A DNA stretch of 54,714 nt from assembly GCA_000437435.1 (NCBI GenBank), contig FR899627.1:224210-278923 (forward strand). Reading direction: 5' to 3'. A model generated the notes under the pieces. That model saw only the letters and a program-made list of their open reading frames with translations, did no database searches and was not told the DNA's origin. Below are positions 17,486 through 26,532 of this stretch, in pieces (within the stretch, counting starts at the first letter, position 1; the number at the start of each line of letters is the position of its first letter). The DNA is from Clostridium sp. CAG:768. Its GTDB lineage: Bacteria; Cyanobacteriota; Vampirovibrionia; Gastranaerophilales; Gastranaerophilaceae. Made by a program: the position numbers and the translations under genes.

Positions 17486-18169
17486 ATGGCGACAAATTTT
17501 GATTTTCTAAAAAAAGTTGATACAAACCTGTTTGAAATAATCTCGGAAGCTGAAAAATTGTATCGAGATGAATATTTTGAACAATGCATGGGACAGACTA
17601 GAAGATTTGGAGAAAATGTCTGTAAAAAAGTCTTAGGAGCAAATAGAACTACAGAAAAAACTTTTGATGATATGCTTGCAACTTTAAAAGACTGTTCAAC
17701 AGGTGAAGATGTAGAAAAAGAATTTATTGACGATTTGTATTTTCTAAAAAAACATGGCAATAACGCTGTCCACTCATCAAGTGTAAAAAAAGACGGTATG
17801 GAAGCTTTGGAATGCCTTCAAAGAGCATTTGAAGTCGCTATAAATTATTCTGTATATAATCGCAGTGCAAGTTCTAATATTTTAAAACTTAGATACGATA
17901 CAGAATTGTTAGTTACAGGCAAAAAGAAAGAAAAAAGCTTGGCAGAAAAATATACTGAAGCAAAAAAACAAACAACTAAAAAAACTACAACTAAACCTAA
18001 AGCTAAAAAGAATACAACCAATAAGAAAAAATTCCAAAAACAATCCTCTGTAATGGTCTGCAAAACTCCTAAAAAGAGAATTTCTATATACTGGATATTT
18101 GTCGGAATTTCCTGCATAATATCATTAACTATCGTACTTGGAATGATTATCGCACTCCATGTGAAATAA
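17486..18169 (+). CDS. DUF4145-like protein with C-terminal membrane anchor
   Basis: The first 125 residues (...YRDEYFEQCMGQTRRFGENVCKKVL... and FLKKHGNNAVHSS) resemble DUF4145, a helical domain also found at the N-terminus of type I restriction subunits. A Lys/Thr-rich linker follows at about 140-190, then one transmembrane helix (IYWIFVGISCIISLTIVLGM) at the C-terminus. It is therefore likely an inner-membrane protein with a cytosolic domain. No Shine-Dalgarno is evident. No restriction genes are adjacent; function unknown. Confidence 0.72.
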   Translation: MATNFDFLKKVDTNLFEIISEAEKLYRDEYFEQCMGQTRRFGENVCKKVLGANRTTEKTFDDMLATLKDCSTGEDVEKEFIDDLYFLKKHGNNAVHSSSVKKDGMEALECLQRAFEVAINYSVYNRSASSNILKLRYDTELLVTGKKKEKSLAEKYTEAKKQTTKKTTTKPKAKKNTTNKKKFQKQSSVMVCKTPKKRISIYWIFVGISCIISLTIVLGMIIALHVK

Positions 18170-18189
18170 TTTTAGGGTATAATTTGATT

Positions 18190-18852
18190 ATGGAAATGAA
18201 AAAGCTATTAGTATACCTATTTTTGATTGCATCTTTCTTTTTTAATACAGCTATTGCAGACGAAAATGATATTGATGATGATACAATCTATTTGAAAGAC
18301 GATCAAACTTTTTCTATTAATACAAAACGAAAAGATACAACAAAATTAAATAATATTGATTTACAACAGAAAAAAGATTTTAGAATTTCCCCACAAAATG
18401 TTTATCAATACACAGACCAAAATCCATATTCAACAAAATCCACATCTTTCACAAAAGAGAAAAAACATGGAAATTTTACATTAGGAACAAAATATAACAG
18501 CTCTTTTGCCCCTAATACCTATTCACAAACAAATACTTTATTCACAAAGTATCAAAAAAATAAATTTTCTTTCAACACATCATACTCAAATAATGCACTA
18601 ACATCTTTTGCTCAACAAAGCAAGGGAACTCTAGCCTTTTCTCCTGAATATAAATTAAATAATCATGTATCATTACAGAGCATTTATTCAACAAATTTTC
18701 TTGATAAAAATCATAAAAGTGAATTTGTATTCAGCTTAAAACCATTCAAAGATGACAGAATGAATTTTGATTTAGGAGCTAGTCAAATATATTCTGAAAA
18801 CAGTGCACCTACAAGGTCACAATTAAACTTTTCCACAAAATTTAATTTTTAA
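18190..18852 (+). CDS. exported beta-barrel-like protein, 220 aa
   Basis: A signal peptide (about residues 1-24, ending NTAIA) precedes a Thr/Lys-rich segment and then alternating-polarity strands (GNFTLGTKYNSSFAP, KFSFNTSYSNN, SEFVFSLKPF) with a terminal F (STKFNF). This pattern fits a small outer-membrane beta-barrel of 8 or so strands. The ATG at 18190 gives a proper signal peptide; the frame is open 6 bases further. No family recognised. Confidence 0.65.
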   Translation: MEMKKLLVYLFLIASFFFNTAIADENDIDDDTIYLKDDQTFSINTKRKDTTKLNNIDLQQKKDFRISPQNVYQYTDQNPYSTKSTSFTKEKKHGNFTLGTKYNSSFAPNTYSQTNTLFTKYQKNKFSFNTSYSNNALTSFAQQSKGTLAFSPEYKLNNHVSLQSIYSTNFLDKNHKSEFVFSLKPFKDDRMNFDLGASQIYSENSAPTRSQLNFSTKFNF

Positions 18853-18880
18853 ATTAGACCAATGTACTACTAAAATTATA

Positions 18881-18909
18881 TTGACAATGATATTCCATTA
18901 AGTTAAAAT
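18881..18909 (+). promoter_or_regulatory. sigma70-type promoter
   Basis: Perfect TTGACA (18881-18886), 17-base spacer, TAAAAT (18904-18909), about 60 bases ahead of the exported 248-aa protein. Confidence 0.65.
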
Positions 18910-18969
18910 AGAAGTCCATCTTATATATTATAAATATACAATAAATATACATATTACAAGGAATCTATT

Positions 18970-19716
18970 ATGAAGCGATTATGGTTACTTGTTGCCCTTG
19001 TGTTGTTCTCAAATTCTGCAATGGGCAACGATATTGTTTCGGCTGAACAACCGGCTGAAACTATCAGTTATTGCAATATAAATTTAACAGGTGAACATCA
19101 ATGTTCAAATTATTATAAAAATAAAGAACTACAAGCAGTAAATATCGAAAAAGATAGAACATTTAAAGTAAAATCAGACACTCCGCTGGATTCTTCGACA
19201 CCAATCGGAACAAATATAAATTTTACTGCTATTTCTGATGAATTAATTTTTGCAGAAAAAAAACCTTCCAAAATAAATTTTTCAGGCACAGTAGTTGAAA
19301 ATAACCCACCAAGACCTGCAGGTAAAAGCAGTTCTATAAAACTTATGATTGATAAAATGAAAGTAGATAATGTTACATATCCTGCAAAAGCCTATATTTC
19401 AAGAATGGGAGATAAAAGAACTATAGGAGGATTATTAGCAACTTCTGCATATCTTTCAAATCTTGGAGATGTTGCAAATAATGGAACTATCACAATAAAC
19501 AAAATATATAAAGACCCTTGCGATTACAATAATTGTGAAATAACAACCCCTGTTGTAAGACCTTTTTATTATCTTGGCGGGGCATTATTACAATTCGCAG
19601 ATTTACTTTTAAGCCCTATAGTGTGCTTGTTTGTACAAGGAGAAAATCTTTCAATCCCTGAAAATACTGTATTTGAAATTAAGTTAGAAGAACCCGTTCC
19701 TGTTCTTAATCTATAA
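18970..19716 (+). CDS. exported hypothetical protein, 248 aa
   Basis: The signal peptide MKRLWLLVALVLFSNSAMG is followed by a mature domain with four cysteines in two pairs (SYCNINLTGEHQCSNYY near residue 35; DPCDYNNCE near 185) and beta-rich sequence. The stretch GTNINFTAISDELIF resembles beta-sandwich segments. It has its own promoter and an AAGGA site. No known family recognised; probably periplasmic or surface-located. Confidence 0.7.
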   Translation: MKRLWLLVALVLFSNSAMGNDIVSAEQPAETISYCNINLTGEHQCSNYYKNKELQAVNIEKDRTFKVKSDTPLDSSTPIGTNINFTAISDELIFAEKKPSKINFSGTVVENNPPRPAGKSSSIKLMIDKMKVDNVTYPAKAYISRMGDKRTIGGLLATSAYLSNLGDVANNGTITINKIYKDPCDYNNCEITTPVVRPFYYLGGALLQFADLLLSPIVCLFVQGENLSIPENTVFEIKLEEPVPVLNL

Positions 19717-19782
19717 TTTGATTAATAAAAAAATTTTTGCTAAACTTAACCAAGTTGATAAAAAGAACAAAAGGGGATTTTA

Positions 19783-21036
19783 ATGAATTTTTATACAGAT
19801 TTACATATCCATTCAAAATATTCCCGTGCTACAAGTAAAAATTTAACATTGGAAGAATTAGCGATATGGGCAAAGAAAAAAGGATTAAGCCTTATTGGCA
19901 CAGGAGATTTTACACATCCTGCTTGGTTTGAAGAAATTAAACAAAAATTAATCCCTTCAGATGATGGAACATTCAGACTTAAACCCGAAATTGAAAAAGA
20001 AATAAATGCTTCAGTAAAATTTATTTTAACTGTTGAAATTTCCACAATATATAAAAAATGGGATAAAACAAGAAAAGTTCACCATATTGTATTTGTTCCA
20101 AATTTGAAAACAGCAGAAATTTTTAGGAATAAGTTAGATGCAATCGGTAATATAAAATCAGACGGCAGACCAATTTTAGGACTTGATTCTCGAAATCTTT
20201 TAGAAATAGTTCTTGAATCAGGAAAAAATTCATACATAATCCCTGCTCATATTTGGACTCCATGGTTTTCTGTATTAGGCTCAAAATCAGGCTTTGACTC
20301 AATAGAAGATTGCTATGGAGATTTATCTGAACATATTTTTGCATTAGAAACAGGGCTTTCATCTGATCCTGAAATGAATTGGAGAGTATCAAAACTGGAT
20401 AAATACAGACTTGTTTCAAATTCTGATGCACATTCAGCATCAAAACTCGCAAGAGAAGCTACTGTCTTTAACATTGACCCTAACTATTATTCAATTATGA
20501 ATGCCTTAAAAACAGGTGAAGGATATGTGGGAACTGTTGAATTTTTCCCCGAAGAAGGGAAATACCATGAAGACGGCCATAGAAAATGTAATATTTGCAT
20601 GAGTGCAGAAGAAACAAAAAAACATAACGGAATCTGCCCTGTATGCGGAAAACCTATGACAATTGGAGTTTCCTACAGAGTGAATGAATTAGCAGATAAA
20701 AAAGATTTAAACACTCTGCCAAAAACCGCAGGAAAAGTATACAGCCTAATCCCTCTGCAAGAAATAATCTCTGAAATTATGCAAGTAAGTGCAAGCAGTA
20801 AATCAGTTTGTAATGAATACGAAAAATTAATAAATAAATTTGGAACAGAACTATCTATACTCCAGGATATTCCGACAGAAGAAATTTCAAAAACTTCCGA
20901 AATATTAGCAGAAGCCATTGCACGGCTGAGAAAAGGCCAAGTTATAAAACAAGCAGGCTATGACGGGGAATATGGGGTGATAAAATTGTTTAACCCAAAT
21001 GAATTAAGCAATAAGAAATTAAAATCTTTGATTTAA
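19783..21036 (+). CDS. endonuclease Q (PHP-family DNA repair nuclease)
   Basis: 417 residues. The N-terminal PHP domain has D6-L-H8-I-H10, GTGDFTHP (D42, H45) and SNSDAHS near residue 215. A four-cysteine zinc finger (CNIC...CPVCGKP, about 267-290) and a helical C-terminus follow. This order is that of EndoQ, known from archaea and some bacteria. EndoQ nicks 5' of deaminated bases such as uracil and hypoxanthine. An AAGGGG site precedes the ATG. A photolyase gene lies close by. Confidence in family is high; activity is inferred. Confidence 0.88.
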   Translation: MNFYTDLHIHSKYSRATSKNLTLEELAIWAKKKGLSLIGTGDFTHPAWFEEIKQKLIPSDDGTFRLKPEIEKEINASVKFILTVEISTIYKKWDKTRKVHHIVFVPNLKTAEIFRNKLDAIGNIKSDGRPILGLDSRNLLEIVLESGKNSYIIPAHIWTPWFSVLGSKSGFDSIEDCYGDLSEHIFALETGLSSDPEMNWRVSKLDKYRLVSNSDAHSASKLAREATVFNIDPNYYSIMNALKTGEGYVGTVEFFPEEGKYHEDGHRKCNICMSAEETKKHNGICPVCGKPMTIGVSYRVNELADKKDLNTLPKTAGKVYSLIPLQEIISEIMQVSASSKSVCNEYEKLINKFGTELSILQDIPTEEISKTSEILAEAIARLRKGQVIKQAGYDGEYGVIKLFNPNELSNKKLKSLI

Positions 21037-21050
21037 AATTCTTAAATTTA

Positions 21051-21800
21051 TTATGATTTTTTTATTCTGTTCAATTGGTAATTTTGTAAATCGTGAAAAT
21101 CCCAATTTATATTTCTTTTTACAATTTTGGCAGGATTACCGGCTAAAATTACATTTGATTCTTCAAATTTTTTGGTTACAACACTCGCCCAACCAATTAT
21201 ACTGTCATTTGAAATCTTTGTATTTTTACCTATTTTAACATCTTTACCTACCCATACATGATTGCCAATTTCTATGCTTTTTCCAAAATTCATAGGATTT
21301 CCATCTAAATCAGTAATAGTATGAACATCTGTACACCAAATATCAATACCCCAAGAAATCATGCAATCATTTCCTATTGAAATTGATGAATTGTCATCCT
21401 GCAAAAATAATCTTGCACCGCAAATAATTACATTATCGCCTATATCAATTTTACAATTACTTGCATATCTGTTTACCCCAGGCTCTATTGTATCTTCTGG
21501 GGGATTTCCGATATTTATTATAAGCCCTGTAAGACCGATAGACGGATTTGCAGGACATAGAATTTTTCCGATATTTACAGAATTATTATATCCATATACA
21601 TATATTGCCAAACCAGATTTACTTAAAAATTTTGCAATATCTTCTCTTTTGCTCACCTTAATTTTTACTGCATTGTTTTCACCATCTAAAAATAAAGGAA
21701 ATTTTTCTATTAATTCAATTTCCTCATTATTAAATTCTTCAATCTCAAATCCATTATCAAGCACAAATATTAATCTATTATTTTCGACAATATTTTTCAT
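21051..21800 (-). CDS. hexapeptide-repeat (LbH) acyltransferase
   Basis: I place the start at the ATG at 21800 (MKNIVENN) because GGAGG lies 5 bases upstream; the frame is open further. The 249-residue protein has a unique N-terminal 100 residues, then left-handed beta-helix repeats (IDIGDNVIICGARLFL, ISIGNDCMISWGIDIW, IEIGNHVWVGKDVKIGKNTKI, SIIGWASVV) and the closing VILAGNPAKIV typical of CatB/WbbJ-type O-acetyltransferases. It probably transfers an acetyl group to a sugar or small molecule in the cytosol. Neighbours do not identify the acceptor. Confidence 0.85.
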   Translation of the reverse strand: MKNIVENNRLIFVLDNGFEIEEFNNEEIELIEKFPLFLDGENNAVKIKVSKREDIAKFLSKSGLAIYVYGYNNSVNIGKILCPANPSIGLTGLIINIGNPPEDTIEPGVNRYASNCKIDIGDNVIICGARLFLQDDNSSISIGNDCMISWGIDIWCTDVHTITDLDGNPMNFGKSIEIGNHVWVGKDVKIGKNTKISNDSIIGWASVVTKKFEESNVILAGNPAKIVKRNINWDFHDLQNYQLNRIKKS

Positions 21801-21883
21801 AATTTCCTCCATACAAAAAATTATAAAACTTGATAGCAACTATCAGTCAAGCATTTTATTTTTTAAATAGATGAATAAAATTT

Positions 21884-22507
21884 TTATTGAAACAATTCAG
21901 GTGCATCAGCTTTCGTAATCTCTTTATTATTAATAAATAAGCGGTCACCATCAGCGATAGATATATTTTCAAAACATTCTTTTAATGCTTTTAAACTTTT
22001 TACCTGATTATAGCGTATATTTTTTCCCTTTTGATATTCAGAAAATAAAGTCCACGTATCATTATCAAGTGAATATATATAATGAGTTTGTGCATTTTCA
22101 TATCTATGTCTTTCAAATAAAGATACGTTTTTTATTCGCTCCGTAAATACTTTTTTGAAACGCTCAAACTGTTCAATTGAATATGGAGAATCATCTAACT
22201 TTTTACTACCTACAAGTAATGCTCTTTGCGGATTTTTTACAAAACGGAATAGCGAATTAACTATATCAGGAAACTTTTTCTTATTTGTCATATCGTCCCA
22301 AAAATGGAACCCTTCAGCTTCTTTAAAAGGAATAACAACACCTCCGCCTGTACAAGTTTTTATCCCTTCAGAATAAAATTCATCAGCTTTCAAAATATTT
22401 GGCACAGTATGCCAAAAACCGATAGAATTTCGTTTTTTGATTTTGTTATACGCAATTCTATCAACAAAACAAATATTTGAGGTAAATGAGACTGAACTAT
22501 TTTCCAT
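21884..22507 (-). CDS. hypothetical protein, 207 aa
   Basis: Starts MENSSVSFTSN at 22507, just behind an AGGAG; a TTG start 36 bases further upstream is possible. The protein is basic and soluble, without signal peptide or membrane helix. Notable stretches are CTGGGVVIPFKEAEGFHFWDD, GSKKLDDSPYSIEQFERFKK and a C-terminal half rich in Asn/Asp/Tyr. I do not recognise the family. It lies between an acyltransferase and a photolyase on the same strand. Confidence 0.55.
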   Translation of the reverse strand: MENSSVSFTSNICFVDRIAYNKIKKRNSIGFWHTVPNILKADEFYSEGIKTCTGGGVVIPFKEAEGFHFWDDMTNKKKFPDIVNSLFRFVKNPQRALLVGSKKLDDSPYSIEQFERFKKVFTERIKNVSLFERHRYENAQTHYIYSLDNDTWTLFSEYQKGKNIRYNQVKSLKALKECFENISIADGDRLFINNKEITKADAPELFQ

Positions 22508-22582
22508 ACTCCTGTAAAAACCTCTAATAAAAATTATTGACAATTTTTCATTAATTATTAAGAATTCTTAGTAAAATTTGTA

Positions 22583-23869
22583 TCAAGAAATATTTTTTAT
22601 TTCCGCATTTTGAGAAATGTAATCTTTAATATTAAACTTATGTTTTAAAGAATCATAAGTCATTCTGCGGATTTTACCTGTGACAGGGAAATTCCTGAAT
22701 GCTCTGTCATGCAAAGCTCCAATTGCCCACAAAATTCCTGCATAACCACTTGGAGATGGAGAATCATAAGAATATTTGTCATTAAGATAAATCGCAATAT
22801 CAAGAGCTGTCTGAGGACTCTGCGACCACTCTAAAATCTTTTTTGCCCAATACATTCTCAAATAACCATGAATACCGCCATCATTTATTAATTGAATTTG
22901 TGCAGCATTCCAAAGTCTGTCATGAGTTTTTGCATTTTCAAAATCGGTCAATTTGTAATTATAAACCCTCAAATCATTTTCATGCTCCATCAATGAATTT
23001 TTAGCCCATAATGGTATACAATCAAGCGTTTTATAATTTCTACAATAAAGACAAAAATTGTCTGATAATTCCTTTTGAATAATTAATTCTTCTAAAAAAA
23101 CTTCTTTATTAATATCCTCTGCATTAGATTTGATAACCTCAAGTCCAGCTCGTTGCGATGAAATAAAACCTAAATTCATATACTTAGAAAGACCTGACAA
23201 AACATTTTTTGACGGATTATTTTTAAATTCAGCATATTGAGGAAGTTTGTTTTGAATAAAATCGTCTAACAGCAAATCAGCTTCGGTTTTGATATTTGCA
23301 AAATTGTCATACTCTGTCAAAAACGGAAAAATCTTGTAATAAATTTTTTTTCGCATCGTCATTGCATTATATTCCTGCTTGTCTGATAAAAACCTTGCAG
23401 GAACAATATTATGCCCGTCAATTTCGTAAATTTTATAATCCTTATTTGCTAAATAATCTCGATTTAATAACGGGTTAAAATCAAAAATTAACAAACTTAT
23501 ATCAAGTTTTGAAAGATGTTCAGGAATATCTTTTTCTTCGCAAATCTCAAAATCAAAATCGAATTTTAAAAAATTTTTTTTAACCTCATTAATTTGATTG
23601 TCAATAAAACCTTGCTTTGGCTTGTATTCATAAAACGGTCTTGCACAGATAATTTTAAGCGGTTGATTTAATTCATTTGATTTTTGAATAGCAAATTGCA
23701 GTGCAAAATTGTCTATTATCCTAATTTCACGCTCCATTAAATATACAATAGAACCTTGTTTTATTTCTTTATTATTAAATTCATAAATTCTGAAAGGATT
23801 TACAAAACTTTCTACAGAAAAATCTAAAGGCACATATTTTAATAAATTATTTTTTGTGATTCTAACCAT
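22583..23869 (-). CDS. class II CPD photolyase
   Basis: 428 residues. The N-terminal alpha/beta domain (IVYLMEREIRIIDNFALQFA, residues 40-60) binds the antenna region. The C-terminal FAD-binding helical domain contains THDRLWNAAQ, GGIHGYLRMYWAKKILEW, SPSGYAGILWAIGALHDRAF and PVTGKIRRMTYDSLKHKF, the signatures of class II cyclobutane-pyrimidine-dimer photolyases. The enzyme splits UV-induced pyrimidine dimers with blue light. No Shine-Dalgarno is evident. Unexpected for a strictly gut-living lineage; it pairs functionally with the nearby EndoQ. Confidence 0.9.
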   Translation of the reverse strand: MVRITKNNLLKYVPLDFSVESFVNPFRIYEFNNKEIKQGSIVYLMEREIRIIDNFALQFAIQKSNELNQPLKIICARPFYEYKPKQGFIDNQINEVKKNFLKFDFDFEICEEKDIPEHLSKLDISLLIFDFNPLLNRDYLANKDYKIYEIDGHNIVPARFLSDKQEYNAMTMRKKIYYKIFPFLTEYDNFANIKTEADLLLDDFIQNKLPQYAEFKNNPSKNVLSGLSKYMNLGFISSQRAGLEVIKSNAEDINKEVFLEELIIQKELSDNFCLYCRNYKTLDCIPLWAKNSLMEHENDLRVYNYKLTDFENAKTHDRLWNAAQIQLINDGGIHGYLRMYWAKKILEWSQSPQTALDIAIYLNDKYSYDSPSPSGYAGILWAIGALHDRAFRNFPVTGKIRRMTYDSLKHKFNIKDYISQNAEIKNIS

Positions 23870-23991
23870 TTTGTGAATATAAGTAAAAATTTAAAATTTC
23901 ACATCGCAAATATTACTAAACAGTTTTCTACAAAAAAATTTGAAATCCTTAAAAAAAGATTAAAAAAGTCGAAAATTCTAAAATTATCATA

Positions 23992-24113
23992 AATAATGTA
24001 AGTGGTGATACACCTCTTGCTAAGCCAAATTCTTAGATGATTTGAGTGTTTGCAAGGAGTAGCTGAAAGATTTGTAAGCACAGTGAAGCAGATGCTTTGC
24101 TGTGCTTTTGTGT
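23992..24113 (+). promoter_or_regulatory. conserved leader RNA 1 with terminator-like hairpin
   Basis: This is the first of three copies. The core (23992-24073) contains GGTG..CACC, then an arm CTCTTGC pairing with GCAAGGAG, which encloses a small AAAT..ATTT hairpin. A second hairpin (AAGCACAG at 24076-24083 with CTGTGCTT at 24100-24107, then TTTTGTGTT) stands just before the Shine-Dalgarno. That is the order of an aptamer plus expression platform. It differs from copy 3 at about 6 of 82 positions. Confidence 0.6.
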
Positions 24114-24133
24114 TATGTGGATAAGGAGGGGAA

Positions 24134-24913
24134 ATGGAAAAAGAATACCATATTTTGTCACTTTCAGGCGGTAAAGATTCGACGGCTCTCGCATTTTTCA
24201 TGCGAGAAAGTATGCCTGAAATTTTTGAAAAACTGGAACTTGTTTTTTGCGATACCGAGCAGGAAATTCCTGAAACTTACGATTATCTGAATAAAATTGA
24301 AATATTTTTAAATAAAAAAATCACAATCCTCAAACCTGAAAAATCTTTTGACCATTTATATGATATTAGAAAATTTTTACCTTCTATTGTAAATCGTTGG
24401 TGTACAGGAGATTTGAAAATTAGAGTTTATGAAAAATATATTAAATCAAAATATTTAGAAAAAAATAAAAATGCAATTATCTATACTTATGTTGGCATAA
24501 GATCAGATGAATTGGGGCGAGGAATAAGTAATAGCAATAAAAGAATTATTGTAAAATATCCGTTTCAAGAATTTTGTATTAGTCGAGGTGACATTTTTAA
24601 AATTTTATATGACGTAGGAATAAATTTACCAGATTATTACAGGTGGCGTAAGCGTTCAGGCTGCTATTTTTGCTTTTATCAATCTCCAAATGATTGGTTG
24701 AATTTATATGAAAATCATCCTGATTTATTTTTTAAAGCAATGGAATATGAAAAATTCAACGATAAACAAGCTAAAATATATGGGTGGAATGTTAATATGT
24801 GTCTAAAAGATATGATATTGCCTGAAAATATAAAAAAAATTAGAGAAAATTATGTAAAAATCAAAAAAGAAACTCAAAATCTTACAACTAATTACTTAAT
24901 TAATCAATTATAG
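24134..24913 (+). CDS. PAPS-reductase/DndC-like ATP pyrophosphatase, module 1
   Basis: 259 residues. The PP-loop SGGKDS is at 11-16. C90 lies in RWCTGDLK, GIRSDE is at 121-126 and the motif GCYFC (C177, C180) follows RWRKRS. This order is that of the PAPS reductase superfamily, which includes true PAPS reductases and the Fe-S sulfur-transfer enzyme DndC. The three conserved cysteines could bind an Fe-S cluster. The substrate is unknown; no sulfate-assimilation or dnd genes are near. Start chosen at the ATG behind AAGGAGGGG. The 3' end overlaps the convergent PLD gene by 14 bases. Confidence 0.85.
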   Translation: MEKEYHILSLSGGKDSTALAFFMRESMPEIFEKLELVFCDTEQEIPETYDYLNKIEIFLNKKITILKPEKSFDHLYDIRKFLPSIVNRWCTGDLKIRVYEKYIKSKYLEKNKNAIIYTYVGIRSDELGRGISNSNKRIIVKYPFQEFCISRGDIFKILYDVGINLPDYYRWRKRSGCYFCFYQSPNDWLNLYENHPDLFFKAMEYEKFNDKQAKIYGWNVNMCLKDMILPENIKKIRENYVKIKKETQNLTTNYLINQL

Positions 24914-26234
24914 GTCCTTTTTGATTATAAATATATTTATTTTGTTTTCCCTTATAAAAACACGCACAGTCTGGGTCCTCTGAATCAATTAATCCATCAT
25001 GATCATTGTCAATATTGTCAAAACAAGAATATTTAGAATCTTCTCCTTCAGGTTTTGGAATAGAATACAACCATTTATCAGGTATTGATTTCCATAGTTT
25101 TTCAAATCTTTTTCGTGATTTTATTGCTATTTCTTTATTTTCTATTAATAGACTATTTTCATCATTTTGGTAATGAGCACCACTTGTAAAATTCATTGAA
25201 CCAATCAATAAATATTTATCATCAATGATTAGAGATTTTTCATGCATTTTGCCGCCCCAGTTTTCAATTTTTACAGGAATACCTGCCATTCTCATAATTT
25301 CATGTTTTGAATAACCAGTTCTAGCGGAAGTAGCATCTAATATAACTTTTACTTTTACACCTCTGTTATGTGCATTAATTAAATCTTGAGAATATTTTGT
25401 GTGTGTAAAAAAGAACATTGGAACATAGATATATTTTTGAGCTCTATTAATATAACCGCTCACGATATTATAAGTTTCTTTATCTTCTGGTAAAAGCAAT
25501 GCAACAACTTTTGTATTGTCATCTATATTTATATATTTTGTACTGACATTATTTTGTTTTTCATTATGATGTTTATTTTTTATAAACATTTGTTCAAAAT
25601 CTTCTGTATAAATTTCAGCAAGTTCCTTTGAATTAATAGCAACACTGGAATTTGAATTATAACTTGCACAAGTATTACTAATATTCATAGAACCAGTCCA
25701 TACAATTTTTTTATCAATAATAAAATATTTGTTATGCATTATTTTATCGTTATAATCTTTAATACCTTCATTTACAAATGAAGCCTCTACAATCTTTCCA
25801 CCGATGTTATAAGTTACATGTTGAACATAATCAGATTTAGAAGATTTGAAATCCTTTAATTGCTTATAATCAGTTTTTATATTTGTCAAATGTTTCAATA
25901 AATCATAAGTATCTTTGTATGGATTTTTCTTTTCATTATCCATATCAACAATGCCCCTAACTTTCACTCCTCTGTTTTGTGCACTAATTAATGCTTGGAA
26001 AATTTCATCTTCATTACTAATTCCATAAATAGCAAAATCAATATTTTCCTGTGCATCATTTATCAATTTCAATAAGGCATTAATTGCTTCACCATCTCCA
26101 CTTTTTGCAGGTTTAGACTTATTAATTGGATTGACAAAATAAATCTGAATATTTGGATTTTCTTTGACAGATGCAAAAACAGGCAAACCAATAATCATAA
26201 AAATTGATATTAAGGATACAAAAATCTTTTTCAT
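24900..26234 (-). CDS. exported phospholipase D-family protein, module 1
   Basis: 444 residues. The signal peptide ends PVFA (about residue 22). Two complete HKD motifs are present: HNKYFIID followed by GSMN (H167) and HEKSLIID followed by GSMN (H331). The C-terminus has KYSCFDNIDNDHDGLIDSED, a DxDxDG calcium-type loop between cysteines. PLD-family enzymes cleave phosphodiesters, in lipids or nucleic acids. The signal peptide places this one in the periplasm or outside. It faces the ATP pyrophosphatase tail to tail. Confidence 0.87.
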   Translation of the reverse strand: MKKIFVSLISIFMIIGLPVFASVKENPNIQIYFVNPINKSKPAKSGDGEAINALLKLINDAQENIDFAIYGISNEDEIFQALISAQNRGVKVRGIVDMDNEKKNPYKDTYDLLKHLTNIKTDYKQLKDFKSSKSDYVQHVTYNIGGKIVEASFVNEGIKDYNDKIMHNKYFIIDKKIVWTGSMNISNTCASYNSNSSVAINSKELAEIYTEDFEQMFIKNKHHNEKQNNVSTKYINIDDNTKVVALLLPEDKETYNIVSGYINRAQKYIYVPMFFFTHTKYSQDLINAHNRGVKVKVILDATSARTGYSKHEIMRMAGIPVKIENWGGKMHEKSLIIDDKYLLIGSMNFTSGAHYQNDENSLLIENKEIAIKSRKRFEKLWKSIPDKWLYSIPKPEGEDSKYSCFDNIDNDHDGLIDSEDPDCACFYKGKQNKYIYNQKGPIID

Positions 26235-26317
26235 TACGGCTATTATAAAACAAATATTGATTTTACAAAAATCCTTAAAAAAAGATTAAGTTTAGAGTAT
26301 TCTTACAAATTATAAGG

Positions 26318-26506
26318 AATAATGTAAGTGGTGACACACCTCTTGCCAAGCCAAATCCTTAGATAATTTGAGTGTTTGCAAGGAGTAGCTGAGATTTGAT
26401 TAATTAAAATCTCTTTAAAGCGAAGTAATAGCATAGCTGTATCTAAAATTGTAGTAGCAAAATAATTGCTTTTTATCAGACTCAATAAAAAAGAGTCTGT
26501 TTTTTG
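26318..26506 (+). promoter_or_regulatory. conserved leader RNA 2 with terminator
   Basis: The core at 26318-26397 matches copies 1 and 3 with about five changes from copy 3, including the CTCTTGC/GCAAGGAG stem. The downstream part is different: a true rho-independent hairpin (CAGACTC 26479-26485, GAGTCTG 26494-26500, T6) lies just before the Shine-Dalgarno of the 456-aa gene. Core kept and terminator sequence replaced suggests regulation by attenuation. Confidence 0.6.
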
Positions 26507-26532
26507 TTGGAAAGCAGTAGAAAGGAATTTTT

